Source of the DNA: Variovorax sp. TBS-050B
GTDB taxonomy: Bacteria > Pseudomonadota > Gammaproteobacteria > Burkholderiales > Burkholderiaceae_C
Length of the DNA stretch: 64,000 bases
Reading direction: 5' to 3'
NCBI RefSeq assembly: GCF_029893635.1
Contig: NZ_JARXYR010000002.1
Coordinates: 186,001 to 250,000 of the forward strand
This document shows, piece by piece, positions 11,459 to 21,792 of this stretch. Under the pieces are notes generated by a model, which searched no databases, was not told where the DNA came from, and was given only the letters and a program-made list of their open reading frames with translations. A program made the translations under genes and the position numbers. Position 1 is the stretch's first letter. Every line of letters starts with the position of its first letter.

Positions 11459-12424
11459 TTATTGGAATGGACCGATGCGACCCAGGTCGCCGAAATTCAT
11501 CCAGACGAAGAACGCTCTTCCCACGATGTTCTTGTCGGGCACGAATCCCCAGAAACGCGAGTCGGCCGAATTATCGCGGTTGTCGCCCATCATGAAGTAA
11601 TTGCCGGGCGGCACCTTGCACACCACGCCTTCGACCGAGTAGCGGCAATTCTCGCGGAACGGAAAGTCCGTCGCGCCCTGGACGAAGGTCGAACCGGCGT
11701 CGTCGTTGAGCAGCCGGTGCTGCTTGCCGCCGAGGTTCTCGGTGTACTGCCGGAGCAGGCGCATCGAATCGCCGTCGAGGTAGTCGGGCATCGGCTCCTT
11801 GGACACCGGCTGGCCGTTGATGGTGAGCTTCTTGTTGAGGTAGGCCACCTCGTCGCCCGGAATGCCGACCACGCGCTTGATGTAGTCCATGCTCGGCTTG
11901 GGCGGGTAGCGGAACACCACCACGTCGCCGCGGGCGAGCGGCGTGCCTTCGGTGATCTTGGTGTTGATCACCGGCAGGCGCAGGCCGTAGGTGAACTTGT
12001 TGACCAGGATCAGGTCGCCGGTGAGCAGCGTCGGCATCATCGAGCCCGACGGGATCTTGAACGGCTCGTACAGGAACGAGCGCAGCAGGAACACCACCAG
12101 GATCACCGGGAACAGCCCGGCCGTCCAGTCCAGCCACCAGGGCTGCATCAGCAAGCGCTCGCTCGCCTTCGGATCGACCGTGTCGACCTGGGTGATCCCC
12201 TGCCCCGCCAGGCGCGCGTTGCGCTCGGCCAGCGACTCGTCGAGGGCGGCGGCGGCCCGTTCGCGGCGCGGCAGGAAGTAGAAGCGCTCGGCCAGCCAGT
12301 AGAGGCCGGTCACCACCGTGGCGAGGAACAGCAGCAGCGCGAAGTTGCCTTCGATCGCGCCGAAATACCAGGCCCCGACGTAGCCGCAGAAGGCCGCGAG
12401 GACCAGGGAAGTGATGAATGCCAT
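11459..12424 (-). CDS. lepB: Signal peptidase I
   Basis: LepB removes signal peptides from exported proteins at the outer face of the inner membrane. The 321-residue protein has two N-terminal membrane segments (residues about 1-20 and the GLFPVILVVFLLRSFL segment). The catalytic serine motif is PSGSMMPTLLTGD, the general-base lysine block is DYIKRVVGIPGDEV, and the C-terminal signature is GDNRDNSADSRFWG. The ATG at 12424 leaves eight bases after the lepA stop, so lepA and lepB are one transcription unit, as in E. coli. Confidence 0.96.
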   Translation of the reverse strand: MAFITSLVLAAFCGYVGAWYFGAIEGNFALLLFLATVVTGLYWLAERFYFLPRRERAAAALDESLAERNARLAGQGITQVDTVDPKASERLLMQPWWLDWTAGLFPVILVVFLLRSFLYEPFKIPSGSMMPTLLTGDLILVNKFTYGLRLPVINTKITEGTPLARGDVVVFRYPPKPSMDYIKRVVGIPGDEVAYLNKKLTINGQPVSKEPMPDYLDGDSMRLLRQYTENLGGKQHRLLNDDAGSTFVQGATDFPFRENCRYSVEGVVCKVPPGNYFMMGDNRDNSADSRFWGFVPDKNIVGRAFFVWMNFGDLGRIGPFQ

Positions 12425-12432
12425 TTTTGAGA

Positions 12433-14244
<1,812 letters not shown>

Positions 14245-14298
14245 CAACGGGAACGCTTAAGTACTTGAATTGGCTCGTGCGCAGAGTGCGACAGGCAA

Positions 14299-14330
14299 GA
14301 AAAAAGGGCGCGTCTTCTGGAGACGCGCCC
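14299..14330 (-). terminator. Perfect rho-independent terminator in sense upstream of lepA
   Basis: Read on the minus strand, the stem GGGCGCGTCT and its exact complement AGACGCGCCC (14306-14330) enclose a five-base loop and are followed by a run of at least six T residues. It ends transcripts running towards lepA, whose ATG is at 14244. It lies about 440 nt after the degP stop codon and follows a separate degP terminator, so it must serve another transcript or regulate read-through. Confidence 0.85.
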
Positions 14331-14711
14331 TGAACCAACAAGCAATGGCAACTGCAGTAGTTGGAACTTCATTGTAGGCAAAAAGGGAGGCGCGTACATC
14401 CAGGGACGGGGTCGGAAGGGGTCGTTGCTGGTCCACAACATCAAAGATATAAACAACTTATCCACAACTTTGGTGGAGCACTGCATGAACAACTTGTGGG
14501 CGATCTGTGGAGCGCCGGTGGACTGCTGCAGGACATCTCGCATGGTGGAGGAATCCCTCTCCTTTATGCGCGACCTTGCCGCCCAGGGTGCTCTATTCTA
14601 CTGAAAATCGTCCTAAGCCTTGAGATAAGTTAGTGACTGCAAACCAAATCGAGTCGCTCGAGGCCTTAGATTTTTTTTGAAACCAGCCGTCCGGACGTGG
14701 CAAACACATCG

Positions 14712-14748
14712 AAAAAATGGCCCCAAACCCGAGTGTCGGGTGGGGCCA
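14712..14748 (-). terminator. Rho-independent terminator after degP
   Basis: On the minus strand a long hairpin has an outer stem TGGCCCCA/TGGGGCCA (14718-14725 and 14741-14748) and an inner stem ACCCGA/TCGGGT, with a run of six T residues immediately after. It lies 20 bases after the degP stop codon, so it is the natural end of the rpoE-rseA-rseB-degP transcript. Confidence 0.88.
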
Positions 14749-14767
14749 CTTGACGGCAGGCGCCCGA

Positions 14768-16270
14768 TCAGCGTGCGGGGCGGATCAGGGCGTACTGGGC
14801 CCACTCGCCACGACGGAACAGCACGCTCAGCGGCTTGCTCTTGTCGGCCTTGGCGATCGCGGCCTCGAAGTCCCTCACGCTCGCGACCTCGACGTTGCCG
14901 ACCGCCAGGATGATGTCGCCTTCGCGCAGGCCCGCACGGGCCGCAGCCTCGCTCGCCGACTCGATGCGCACGCCGCCGCGCATCTTCAGTTCCTTCTTCT
15001 GGGCATCGGTCAGATCGCTCACCGACAGGCCGAGCGCCTTGCCGGCCGCGGACGACTTGCCCTGCGGCTGCTCCTCGCGGTCCTGCTGGCGCTTGCCGGC
15101 TGGCTTGGTGTCGGGATCGCCCTCGGCCACGGTGATCGACAGCTCACGCGCGCTGCCGTTGCGGAACACGGTCAGCGTGCTCTTCACGCCCGGCTTGGTG
15201 CTGGCGACCGAGCGCGAGAGATCGCTTGGGGTCTCGATGACCTTGTCGCCGTACTTGGTGATGATGTCGCCCTCGCGCACGCCCGCCTTGTCGGCGGCCG
15301 AGCCCGGCACGACGCTGCTCACGAGCGCGCCGCGTGCCTTGCCCAGGCCGATGGACTCGGCCACGTCCTTCGAGACCGAACCGATGGTCACGCCGATCAG
15401 GCCGCGCGAGACGCGACCCGTGGCGCGCAGCTGATCGCTGACGCGGATGGCCTCGTCGATCGGGATCGAGAACGAGATGCCCATGTAGCCGCCCGAGCGC
15501 GAATAGATCTGGCTGTTGATGCCGACCACCTCGCCGCGCAGGTTGATCAGCGGGCCGCCCGAGTTGCCGGGGTTGATGGCCACGTCGGTCTGGATCAGCG
15601 GCACCAGGTCGCCGGTGTCGCGCTGCTTGGCGCTCACGATGCCCGCGGTCACGGTGTTCTCGAGGCCGAAGGGCGAGCCGATCGCCATGACCCATTCGCC
15701 GACACGCAGCTTGGAGATGTCGCCGACCTTCACCACGGGCAGGCCGGTGGCTTCGATCTTGACCACCGCGACGTCGCTGCGCTTGTCGGCGCCGATCAGC
15801 TTGGCCTTGAACTCGCGCTTGTCGGTGAGCGTGACGAGGATCTCGGACGCATCCTCGATCACGTGCGCATTGGTCATCACGTAGCCGTCGGCGCTCAGGA
15901 TGAAGCCCGAGCCCACGCCGCGCGGGCGCTCTTCCTCCTGCGGCTGCGGCCGGTTCTGGCGCGGTCCGGGACGCGGGTTGCCGGGCAGCGGCTGTCCGAA
16001 GAAGCGGCGGAAGAACTCCTGCATCTCCTCGTCCATCTCGCCGCCGCCACCACCGCGCGTGACCTTCTCGACGGTGCGGATGCCCACCACTGCGGGACCG
16101 ACCTGCTCGACGAGGTCGGCGAAGTCGGGCAGGCCGCGGGCCTGCGGTGCAGTCTGAGGCGCCTGTGCGGCGGCCGGTGCGGCGGGCAGCAGGCCTGCCG
16201 CGGCCGTGCATGCCAGGCCGAATGCGAAGAAACAGGAACGAAGCTTGTGTCCCTCGACTTTGAACATCAT
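14768..16270 (-). CDS. degP: Periplasmic serine endoprotease DegP/MucD family
   Basis: DegP-type proteases degrade or refold misfolded periplasmic proteins. The 500-residue protein has an N-terminal signal peptide (SCFFAFGLACTAAAGLLPAA, cleavage near AAAQA). The trypsin-like domain has the triad in TNAHVIEDA, KRSDVAVVKIE and NPGNSGGPL, and two PDZ domains follow, with GLIGVTIGSVS starting the first. A Gly/Pro/Arg-rich loop near residues 80-115 (FGQPLPGNPRPGPRQN) is the LA-loop region. It follows rseB 109 bp downstream, so it is mucD of the rpoE-mucABD cluster, and a strong terminator closes the unit. Control by RpoE is inferred from gene order. Confidence 0.94.
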   Translation of the reverse strand: MMFKVEGHKLRSCFFAFGLACTAAAGLLPAAPAAAQAPQTAPQARGLPDFADLVEQVGPAVVGIRTVEKVTRGGGGGEMDEEMQEFFRRFFGQPLPGNPRPGPRQNRPQPQEEERPRGVGSGFILSADGYVMTNAHVIEDASEILVTLTDKREFKAKLIGADKRSDVAVVKIEATGLPVVKVGDISKLRVGEWVMAIGSPFGLENTVTAGIVSAKQRDTGDLVPLIQTDVAINPGNSGGPLINLRGEVVGINSQIYSRSGGYMGISFSIPIDEAIRVSDQLRATGRVSRGLIGVTIGSVSKDVAESIGLGKARGALVSSVVPGSAADKAGVREGDIITKYGDKVIETPSDLSRSVASTKPGVKSTLTVFRNGSARELSITVAEGDPDTKPAGKRQQDREEQPQGKSSAAGKALGLSVSDLTDAQKKELKMRGGVRIESASEAAARAGLREGDIILAVGNVEVASVRDFEAAIAKADKSKPLSVLFRRGEWAQYALIRPAR

Positions 16271-16379
16271 CGGTTTTCTTTCAAAAGAACAGAGCGGCCA
16301 AAAGTAGAAGAGCTATGAGTCTGCGATGCCAACTTGGTTCATCCAGCACCACCGGCTGCTGCGGACCGTGACCCGCGGC

Positions 16380-17447
16380 TCAGCGTATGCGCGCGAGGCT
16401 CTGGGCAAAGGCGTTGAGCGTCTGCTGCGGCACCTCGCCCACCGCCGTGAGCCACCAGTCGCTCGCCGGTTCGGGCAGCCGCCTCCGGATCGCGTTCGTC
16501 GCGCCGATGGTCAGCACGCCGTCGCGCGGCGCACGCTTTTCATCGTAGCGCTCGATGAAGAGCGACACCGAAGCAAGGCCATCGGAGAAGGTCCACTGGA
16601 CCGTGCGGTCCTGCGCTGCCTTGTCGCCGGCCGGTCGCCGGTAGAAGCTGCGCGGCTTGAAGCCGGCCACGGGCGCCCTGAGCGCCCAGCCCTCGTCCTG
16701 CGCATTGCTGCGCTCGAGTTCGAGCTTTTCGACGCGGTAGCCGCTGGTGTTGGCCATCATCTGCAGCAGCGCCTGCGCCTTGACCGGCGCGTCGAGCTGC
16801 AGTTCGGAGAACGCCGACTGCTCCAGCACGCGCGACTCGCCGTCCACGGTCTGGAGCTTCACCACGAGCCCCGAGCGGCGCTCGCTCCAGATGCGGTAGC
16901 CGAAGCGCAATCCGTCGTGCGGCACCAGCTGCACCACGTCGGTGTCGAAGCCGGCCACGCGGTCCTTCCCGATGGTGCGGACGTCGTAGAAATCGCCGAT
17001 GGACGAATCGGGCTTGTTCGGGAGGTTGGGGAACAGATCGAGGTTCTCGCGCTTCTCGACCTTCACGACCTTCGCCTCGGGCAGGAAGGTCATCACTTGG
17101 TGGTTGCGCCGGAAGGTCGAGCGCGGCGGGCCCGACAGCGCCTCGATGCGCTCGATCTGCATTTCACCGTCGCGCACATGCCAGATCCGCGCGCTCGACA
17201 GGTTGCCGCCCGCGGCCGACACCACGAAGGTGCCGATGTAGTTCCGCTGCCGGGCGCCCGCGTGCATGCGCTGCAGCCATTCGACCACGCCCATCGCGGG
17301 CGGCGCATCACCGGTCTGCGCGGAGGCCGCCTCCTTGGCACTCGCGGCGGCGCCGGACCGGGTCTGGGCGGCCGCGACCTGGGCGAGGCAGAAAGCAGCG
17401 AACACCAGCGCGAATGCGCGTGCGGAAATCTGCATCGGAAGGATCAT
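16380..17447 (-). CDS. rseB: Sigma-E regulatory protein RseB/MucB
   Basis: RseB/MucB is a periplasmic protein that binds the anti-sigma factor and senses mislocalised lipids or lipoproteins. The 355-residue protein begins MILPMQISARAFALVF with a signal peptide ending near AQVAAAQT. A conserved block VVEWLQRMHAGARQRNYIG follows, and the two-domain lipoprotein-carrier-like fold is suggested by GTFVV, IWHVRDGEMQIERIEALSG and DGLRFGYRIW. Starts at 17447 or 17435 are both possible. It follows rseA with 22 bp between them and precedes degP. Confidence 0.92.
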   Translation of the reverse strand: MILPMQISARAFALVFAAFCLAQVAAAQTRSGAAASAKEAASAQTGDAPPAMGVVEWLQRMHAGARQRNYIGTFVVSAAGGNLSSARIWHVRDGEMQIERIEALSGPPRSTFRRNHQVMTFLPEAKVVKVEKRENLDLFPNLPNKPDSSIGDFYDVRTIGKDRVAGFDTDVVQLVPHDGLRFGYRIWSERRSGLVVKLQTVDGESRVLEQSAFSELQLDAPVKAQALLQMMANTSGYRVEKLELERSNAQDEGWALRAPVAGFKPRSFYRRPAGDKAAQDRTVQWTFSDGLASVSLFIERYDEKRAPRDGVLTIGATNAIRRRLPEPASDWWLTAVGEVPQQTLNAFAQSLARIR

Positions 17448-17469
17448 CGAGCGTGGCGATCGGCGCACA

Positions 17470-18141
17470 TCAGCGCGTGGGGCCTTCGAAAGTGGCGTTG
17501 CGCAGGAAGCTCGAGGGCATCTGCGACGCGCCGCCGGCCTGCTGATGCGCCTCGAGCAGCTGGTCGAGGCGCGGGTCGCGCAGCATGACCTGCGGATTGC
17601 CGTTGCCCACCAGCACGCGCGTGGGCGCCAGCGTGCTGCCGGCGGTCGGCTGACCATTGGAGGCCGCGACGGCCAGCACCGAATTGGCGGCGGGCTGCGG
17701 CTGCGTCGCCGCCAATTGCGCGCCCGGCGCCGGCACGGCGGCGCCGTTGCCGACCAGCGTCCAGCTGATCGCCGCCACGGCCATCAGCGAGGCCGCGCCG
17801 GCCACGAGCTTCCAGCGGAAGACCGGCTCGTTGGCCGCATCGGCCTTGCGCCGCACCGCAGTCACGGTGGAAGCGGCTTCGAGGGGCACCACCGCGGGCC
17901 GCAGCACGACGGGTTCCGCGGCAAGGCGCTGCTGGAAGCGCGTCAGGAAGGCATCGGTGTCGGTGCACGGCGCATGGGCGCCCGAGCGCAGCACATCGCC
18001 CACGAGGTGGTAGGCACGCCAGGCGCCCCGGGCGTCTTCCTGGGCGCACACGGTCTCGATGGCCAGCGCCAAGTCCTCGCCCTGCAAATGACCGTCCGCC
18101 AATGCGGACACCTGTTCACGCCCCGTCATGGTCTGATTCAT
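17470..18141 (-). CDS. rseA: Sigma-E anti-sigma factor RseA/MucA
   Basis: RseA/MucA holds RpoE inactive at the inner membrane until regulated proteolysis releases it. The 223-residue protein has an N-terminal cytoplasmic anti-sigma domain (EQVSALADGHLQGEDLALAI, WRAYHLVGDVLRSG), a membrane segment near AGAASLMAVAAISW, and a periplasmic tail with PSSFLRNATF at the end. I chose the ATG at 18141, which follows rpoE without overlap; a start at 18165 would overlap the rpoE stop. It lies directly between rpoE and rseB, which fixes its identity despite low sequence conservation in the family. Confidence 0.92.
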   Translation of the reverse strand: MNQTMTGREQVSALADGHLQGEDLALAIETVCAQEDARGAWRAYHLVGDVLRSGAHAPCTDTDAFLTRFQQRLAAEPVVLRPAVVPLEAASTVTAVRRKADAANEPVFRWKLVAGAASLMAVAAISWTLVGNGAAVPAPGAQLAATQPQPAANSVLAVAASNGQPTAGSTLAPTRVLVGNGNPQVMLRDPRLDQLLEAHQQAGGASQMPSSFLRNATFEGPTR

Positions 18142-18158
18142 TTCATTCACCTGCTTAC

Positions 18159-18833
18159 CTACCACCGCTTGCCGGACTGGTTGTCCAGCAGCGGCTTGAC
18201 CCTGGCCGAAATGGCCTCACGCGCCCGGAAAATACGCGAGCGCACCGTGCCGATAGGGCAATCCATGACCTCGGCAATCTCTTCGTAACTCATGCCCTCG
18301 ATCTCGCGCAGGGTGACGGCCTGGCGCAGTTCGGCAGGCAGCGCTTCCATCGCCATTTCGACCACGCGGGCGATTTCGTTCGCCGCCAGGACCGATTCGG
18401 GGGTTTCGTCGCTGATTGGTTCGTTTCCGGGGCGGTAAGTTTCATCGTCGTCTTCAGAAGACGGCCGCAGGGCACTCTCGGAAACCGTCGGGTCGCGCTT
18501 CATGTCGACCAGCGCCTTCTTCGCCGTATTGACGGCGATGCGATAGAGCCAGGTGTAGAACTGGGCGTCGCCGCGAAACTGGTGCAGTGCGCGGTAGGCG
18601 CGGATGAAGGTCTCCTGAGCGATGTCCTCGATCAGGTCGACGTCGCGCACCATGCGCCCGATGAGCCGCTCGATCCGGCGCTGGTACTTGACGACCAGCA
18701 GTTCGAAGGCCTTCTGGTCGCCGGCCACGGTACGCTGGACCAGCTGCAGGTCCACCTCGCCCGGGCGCGGGGTGCCGGCGGCGCCGTCGGGCAGGCCGGA
18801 CTCCGGAGGCACTGGCGGCGGAGAAGTGGTCAT
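18159..18833 (-). CDS. rpoE: RNA polymerase sigma factor RpoE (sigma-24)
   Basis: RpoE is an ECF sigma factor for the envelope stress response. The 224-residue protein has a roughly 25-residue Pro-rich lead, then region 2 (LIEDIAQETFIRAYRAL, FRGDAQFYTWLYRIAVNTAK) and region 4 with the helix-turn-helix MSYEEIAEVMDCPIGTVRSR. A negatively charged linker (SSEDDDETYRPG) joins the two regions. rseA, rseB and degP follow. An unrelated-looking 160-residue membrane protein lies just upstream, ten bases before the rpoE start. I could not identify a clear autoregulatory RpoE-type promoter near the start. Confidence 0.97.
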   Translation of the reverse strand: MTTSPPPVPPESGLPDGAAGTPRPGEVDLQLVQRTVAGDQKAFELLVVKYQRRIERLIGRMVRDVDLIEDIAQETFIRAYRALHQFRGDAQFYTWLYRIAVNTAKKALVDMKRDPTVSESALRPSSEDDDETYRPGNEPISDETPESVLAANEIARVVEMAMEALPAELRQAVTLREIEGMSYEEIAEVMDCPIGTVRSRIFRAREAISARVKPLLDNQSGKRW

Positions 18834-18842
18834 CGGCAGTCT

Positions 18843-19325
18843 TCAGGGCGCATCGGCAGGCACCGTCGCCCGCCACGGCTGCGCCACGGGCGACGTGGAC
18901 GGAATGCGCGCATAGGCCGCACGACGCAGGTCGCGCCAGCGCTCGGGCATGGCACGCTGCTCGGCCCACACCCAGCGCGCCGCGCGGCCCGGCTCGACGA
19001 GCCGGAGCAGCAGCAGCGACTGCAGGTCGAGCGCGACGACGGCACGCGCCGCATGGACGCTCCGGCCCGGATCGCTGCCGGCGAGCGACCAGCAAAGGCC
19101 GTCGAAGCGCAGCTCGGCCGCACCGTCGCTGCGCAACGCAAGCGCGGCCGCGGCACCCGAGAACAGGACGCTCAGCACCAGCAGCACCTGGCGCCAGGCG
19201 GCGCCATCGAACAGGTAGCAGGAAATGCCCGCGCAGCAGGCGCCCAATGCCCAGGCGGCGATCAGGATCCGGGTCGCGCCGCGCGAGCGCCCCACCGGAT
19301 AGTTCACCGACGGCGCGCTGTGCAT
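18843..19325 (-). CDS. Hypothetical membrane protein between fabF and rpoE
   Basis: This 160-residue protein has two probable membrane segments (ATRILIAAWALGACCAGI and WRQVLLVLSVLFSGAAAALAL), followed by a soluble C-terminal domain with an LDLQSLLLLRLVE strand and an RWVWAEQRAMPERWRDLRRA helix. That arrangement, two helices then a small Trp-rich domain, recalls the YgfX/CptA-type membrane proteins, but I cannot assign it. The ATG at 19325 gives a start 13 bases after the fabF stop and avoids overlap. The position between fabF and rpoE suggests co-transcription with both. Confidence 0.75.
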   Translation of the reverse strand: MHSAPSVNYPVGRSRGATRILIAAWALGACCAGISCYLFDGAAWRQVLLVLSVLFSGAAAALALRSDGAAELRFDGLCWSLAGSDPGRSVHAARAVVALDLQSLLLLRLVEPGRAARWVWAEQRAMPERWRDLRRAAYARIPSTSPVAQPWRATVPADAP

Positions 19326-19338
19326 GAAGGAACTGTGC

Positions 19339-20583
19339 TCAAGCGCGCTTGAACACCAGCGTGCCGTTGGTGCCGCCGAAGCCGAAGTTGTTCTTGACCG
19401 CGACATCGATCTTGAGATCGCGCGCCTCGTTGGCGCAATAGTCGAGATCGCACTCCGGATCCTGGTTGAAGATGTTGATGGTCGGCGGGCTCTTCTGGTG
19501 ATGCAGTGCCAGCACCGTGAAGACCGACTCGATGCCGCCGGCGCCGCCCAGCAGGTGGCCGGTCATCGACTTGGTCGAGTTCACGACGAGCTTCTTCGCG
19601 TGATCGCCGAACGCGAGCTTGACCGCGTTGGTCTCGTTCAGGTCGCCGATCTGGGTCGAGGTGCCGTGCGCGTTGAGGTACTGCACCTGGTCGGGGTTGA
19701 CGCCCGCGTTCGACAGCGCCATGGCCATCGACCGGCGCGGGCCGTCGACGTCGGGCGCAGTCATGTGGTACGCGTCGCCGGTCAGGCCGAAGCCCGCCAC
19801 TTCGGCGTAGATCTTGGCGCCGCGCGCCTTGGCGCGCTCGTACTCCTCGAGCACCAGCACGCCGGCGCCTTCGCCGAGCACGAAGCCGTCGCGGTCCTTG
19901 TCCCACGGGCGCGAAGCCGTCGCCGGATCGTCGTTGCGCGTGCTGAGCGCGCGCGGGGCCGTGAAGCCGCCGATGCCGAGCGGCGAGATGGTCGACTCGG
20001 CGCCGCCGGCGATCATCACGTCGGCGTCGCCGTACTCGATCATGCGCGCCGAGGTGCCGATGGCATGCAGGCCGGTGGTGCAGGCCGTCACGATGGCGAT
20101 GTTCGGGCCCTTGAAGCCGTACTTGATCGACACATGGCCCGAGATCATGTTGATGATCGATGCCGGCACGAAGAACGGCGACACGCGGCGCGGACCGCGC
20201 GCGGTGAGCTCGCCGTGGGTCTCCTCGATCATCGGCAGGCCGCCGATGCCGGAGCCGATGTTGCAGCCGATGCGCACGGCCTCTTCATAGGAGAGCGCGT
20301 CGCCGGTCGCGAGGCCGCTGTCCTGCACGGCCTGGATGGCCGCTGCCAGTCCGAGATGGATGAAGCGGTCCATGTGACGCGCTTCCTTCTCGGAGATGTA
20401 TTGGGTGATGTCGAAACCCTTCACCTCGCCCGCGAACTTGCAGGCGAAGGCGCTTGCATCGAAGGCGGTGATGTTCGCGATGCCCGACTTCCCAGCCAAC
20501 AGGTTGGCCCAGGATTCGGTCGCGGAGTTTCCGACAGGAGCGATGCAACCGAGTCCGGTCACGACGACGCGGCGTTTGGTCAT
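19339..20583 (-). CDS. fabF: Beta-ketoacyl-ACP synthase II
   Basis: FabF elongates acyl-ACP with malonyl-ACP. The 414-residue thiolase-fold protein carries the active-site cysteine in IVTACTTGLHAIG, and the two catalytic histidines are in YLNAHGTSTQIGD and KSMTGHLLGGAGG. The N terminus RRVVVTGLGCIAPVG is typical. It lies 99 bp after acpP in the conserved fabG-acpP-fabF order. The start ATG at 20583 is unambiguous. Confidence 0.97.
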   Translation of the reverse strand: MTKRRVVVTGLGCIAPVGNSATESWANLLAGKSGIANITAFDASAFACKFAGEVKGFDITQYISEKEARHMDRFIHLGLAAAIQAVQDSGLATGDALSYEEAVRIGCNIGSGIGGLPMIEETHGELTARGPRRVSPFFVPASIINMISGHVSIKYGFKGPNIAIVTACTTGLHAIGTSARMIEYGDADVMIAGGAESTISPLGIGGFTAPRALSTRNDDPATASRPWDKDRDGFVLGEGAGVLVLEEYERAKARGAKIYAEVAGFGLTGDAYHMTAPDVDGPRRSMAMALSNAGVNPDQVQYLNAHGTSTQIGDLNETNAVKLAFGDHAKKLVVNSTKSMTGHLLGGAGGIESVFTVLALHHQKSPPTINIFNQDPECDLDYCANEARDLKIDVAVKNNFGFGGTNGTLVFKRA

Positions 20584-20682
20584 GCCGGCAAACCTTTCTG
20601 GAAGCGTTGAACAGCTGCCGATCGGCGCCTGCGGTTCAATGAAGAAAAGCCGCCAGTCGCCGTCGCAGTGTCGGCTGGCCGA

Positions 20683-20958
<276 letters not shown>

Positions 20959-21020
20959 TTAGCCGGGCGCATTGTGGCATTTGCCGTGTGCCCGGTACGG
21001 GAAAACATTGCGCCTTTCGG

Positions 21021-21764
21021 CTACATGTGCATGCCGCCGTTGACGTGCAGTTCCTGCCCCGTCACGTAGGAGGCCTGCGGCGACGCGAGGTACGCCACCG
21101 CATGCGCGATGTCGGCGGGCTTGCCCAGGTGTCCCAGCGGGATCTGCTGCAGCAGCGCCTGCTGCTGTGCCTCGGGCAGGCTCGCCGTCATGTCGGTTTC
21201 GATGAAGCCCGGCGCCACGCAGTTCACCGTGATGTTGCGGCTGCCGAGTTCGCGCGCCAGCGCACGCGTCATGCCCGCCACGCCGGCCTTGGCGGCCGCG
21301 TAGTTGGCCTGTCCGGCGTTGCCGGAGGCCCCCACCACGCTCGTGATGCTGATGATGCGGCCGTAGCGCTGCTTCATCATCGGACGGATCACGGCGCGCG
21401 AGAGGCGAAAGACCGCCTTCAGGTTGGTGTCGAGCACCGCGTCCCAGTCCTCGTCCTTGAGGCGCATCGCGAGCGTGTCGCGCGTGATGCCGGCGTTGTT
21501 GACCAGCACGTGGATCGCGCCGTAGGCCTTAACGATCTCGTCGATCAGCGCCTCGACGGCGGCGCCGTCGTTCACGTCGAGCGCGCGGCCGCGGCCGTCG
21601 TAGGCGCTCAGCGCGGAGGTGATCTTTGCCGCGCCGTCGGCGGTGGTGCCGGTGCCCACCACCTTGAGGCCGCGCTGCGCGAGTTCGAGCGCGATCGCCG
21701 CGCCGATGCCGCGCGACGCGCCGGTGACCAGGGCAACCTGCCCTTCGAATTTAGGAATGCTCAT
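21021..21764 (-). CDS. fabG: 3-oxoacyl-ACP reductase
   Basis: FabG reduces beta-ketoacyl-ACP with NADPH. The 247-residue short-chain dehydrogenase has the glycine motif VTGASRGIGAAIA, NNAG (VLVNNAGITRD) and the catalytic Ser/Tyr/Lys in SITSVVGASGNAGQANYAAAK. The C-terminal PLGHLGKPADIAHAVAYL and YVTGQELHVNGGMHM are typical of FabG. It follows fabD by 28 bases in the fab operon. Confidence 0.97.
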   Translation of the reverse strand: MSIPKFEGQVALVTGASRGIGAAIALELAQRGLKVVGTGTTADGAAKITSALSAYDGRGRALDVNDGAAVEALIDEIVKAYGAIHVLVNNAGITRDTLAMRLKDEDWDAVLDTNLKAVFRLSRAVIRPMMKQRYGRIISITSVVGASGNAGQANYAAAKAGVAGMTRALARELGSRNITVNCVAPGFIETDMTASLPEAQQQALLQQIPLGHLGKPADIAHAVAYLASPQASYVTGQELHVNGGMHM

Positions 21765-21792
21765 AAAAGAGAAGTATCGGGCCTTGCGCCGC

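Larger units (their letters stand above)
14245..14767. other. 520-bp gap between degP and lepA: two terminators, AT-richer DNA
   Basis: No convincing gene is visible here. The DNA between about 14340 and 14710 is clearly richer in A and T than its surroundings. It contains one consensus DnaA-box sequence (TTATCCACA, 14458-14466), a second TCCACA core at 14432-14437 and an inverted one at 14506-14511. Two minus-strand terminators bracket the stretch. A 99-codon minus-strand frame (14244-14543) overlaps the lepA start by TGATG, but its composition does not resemble the neighbouring genes. An unannotated small RNA or leader transcript between the two terminators is possible. Confidence 0.6.

Noticed and set aside
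14429..14511. Possible chromosome origin
   Set aside because: Only one consensus DnaA box; no dnaA, dnaN or gyrB nearby and no clear unwinding element with further boxes.
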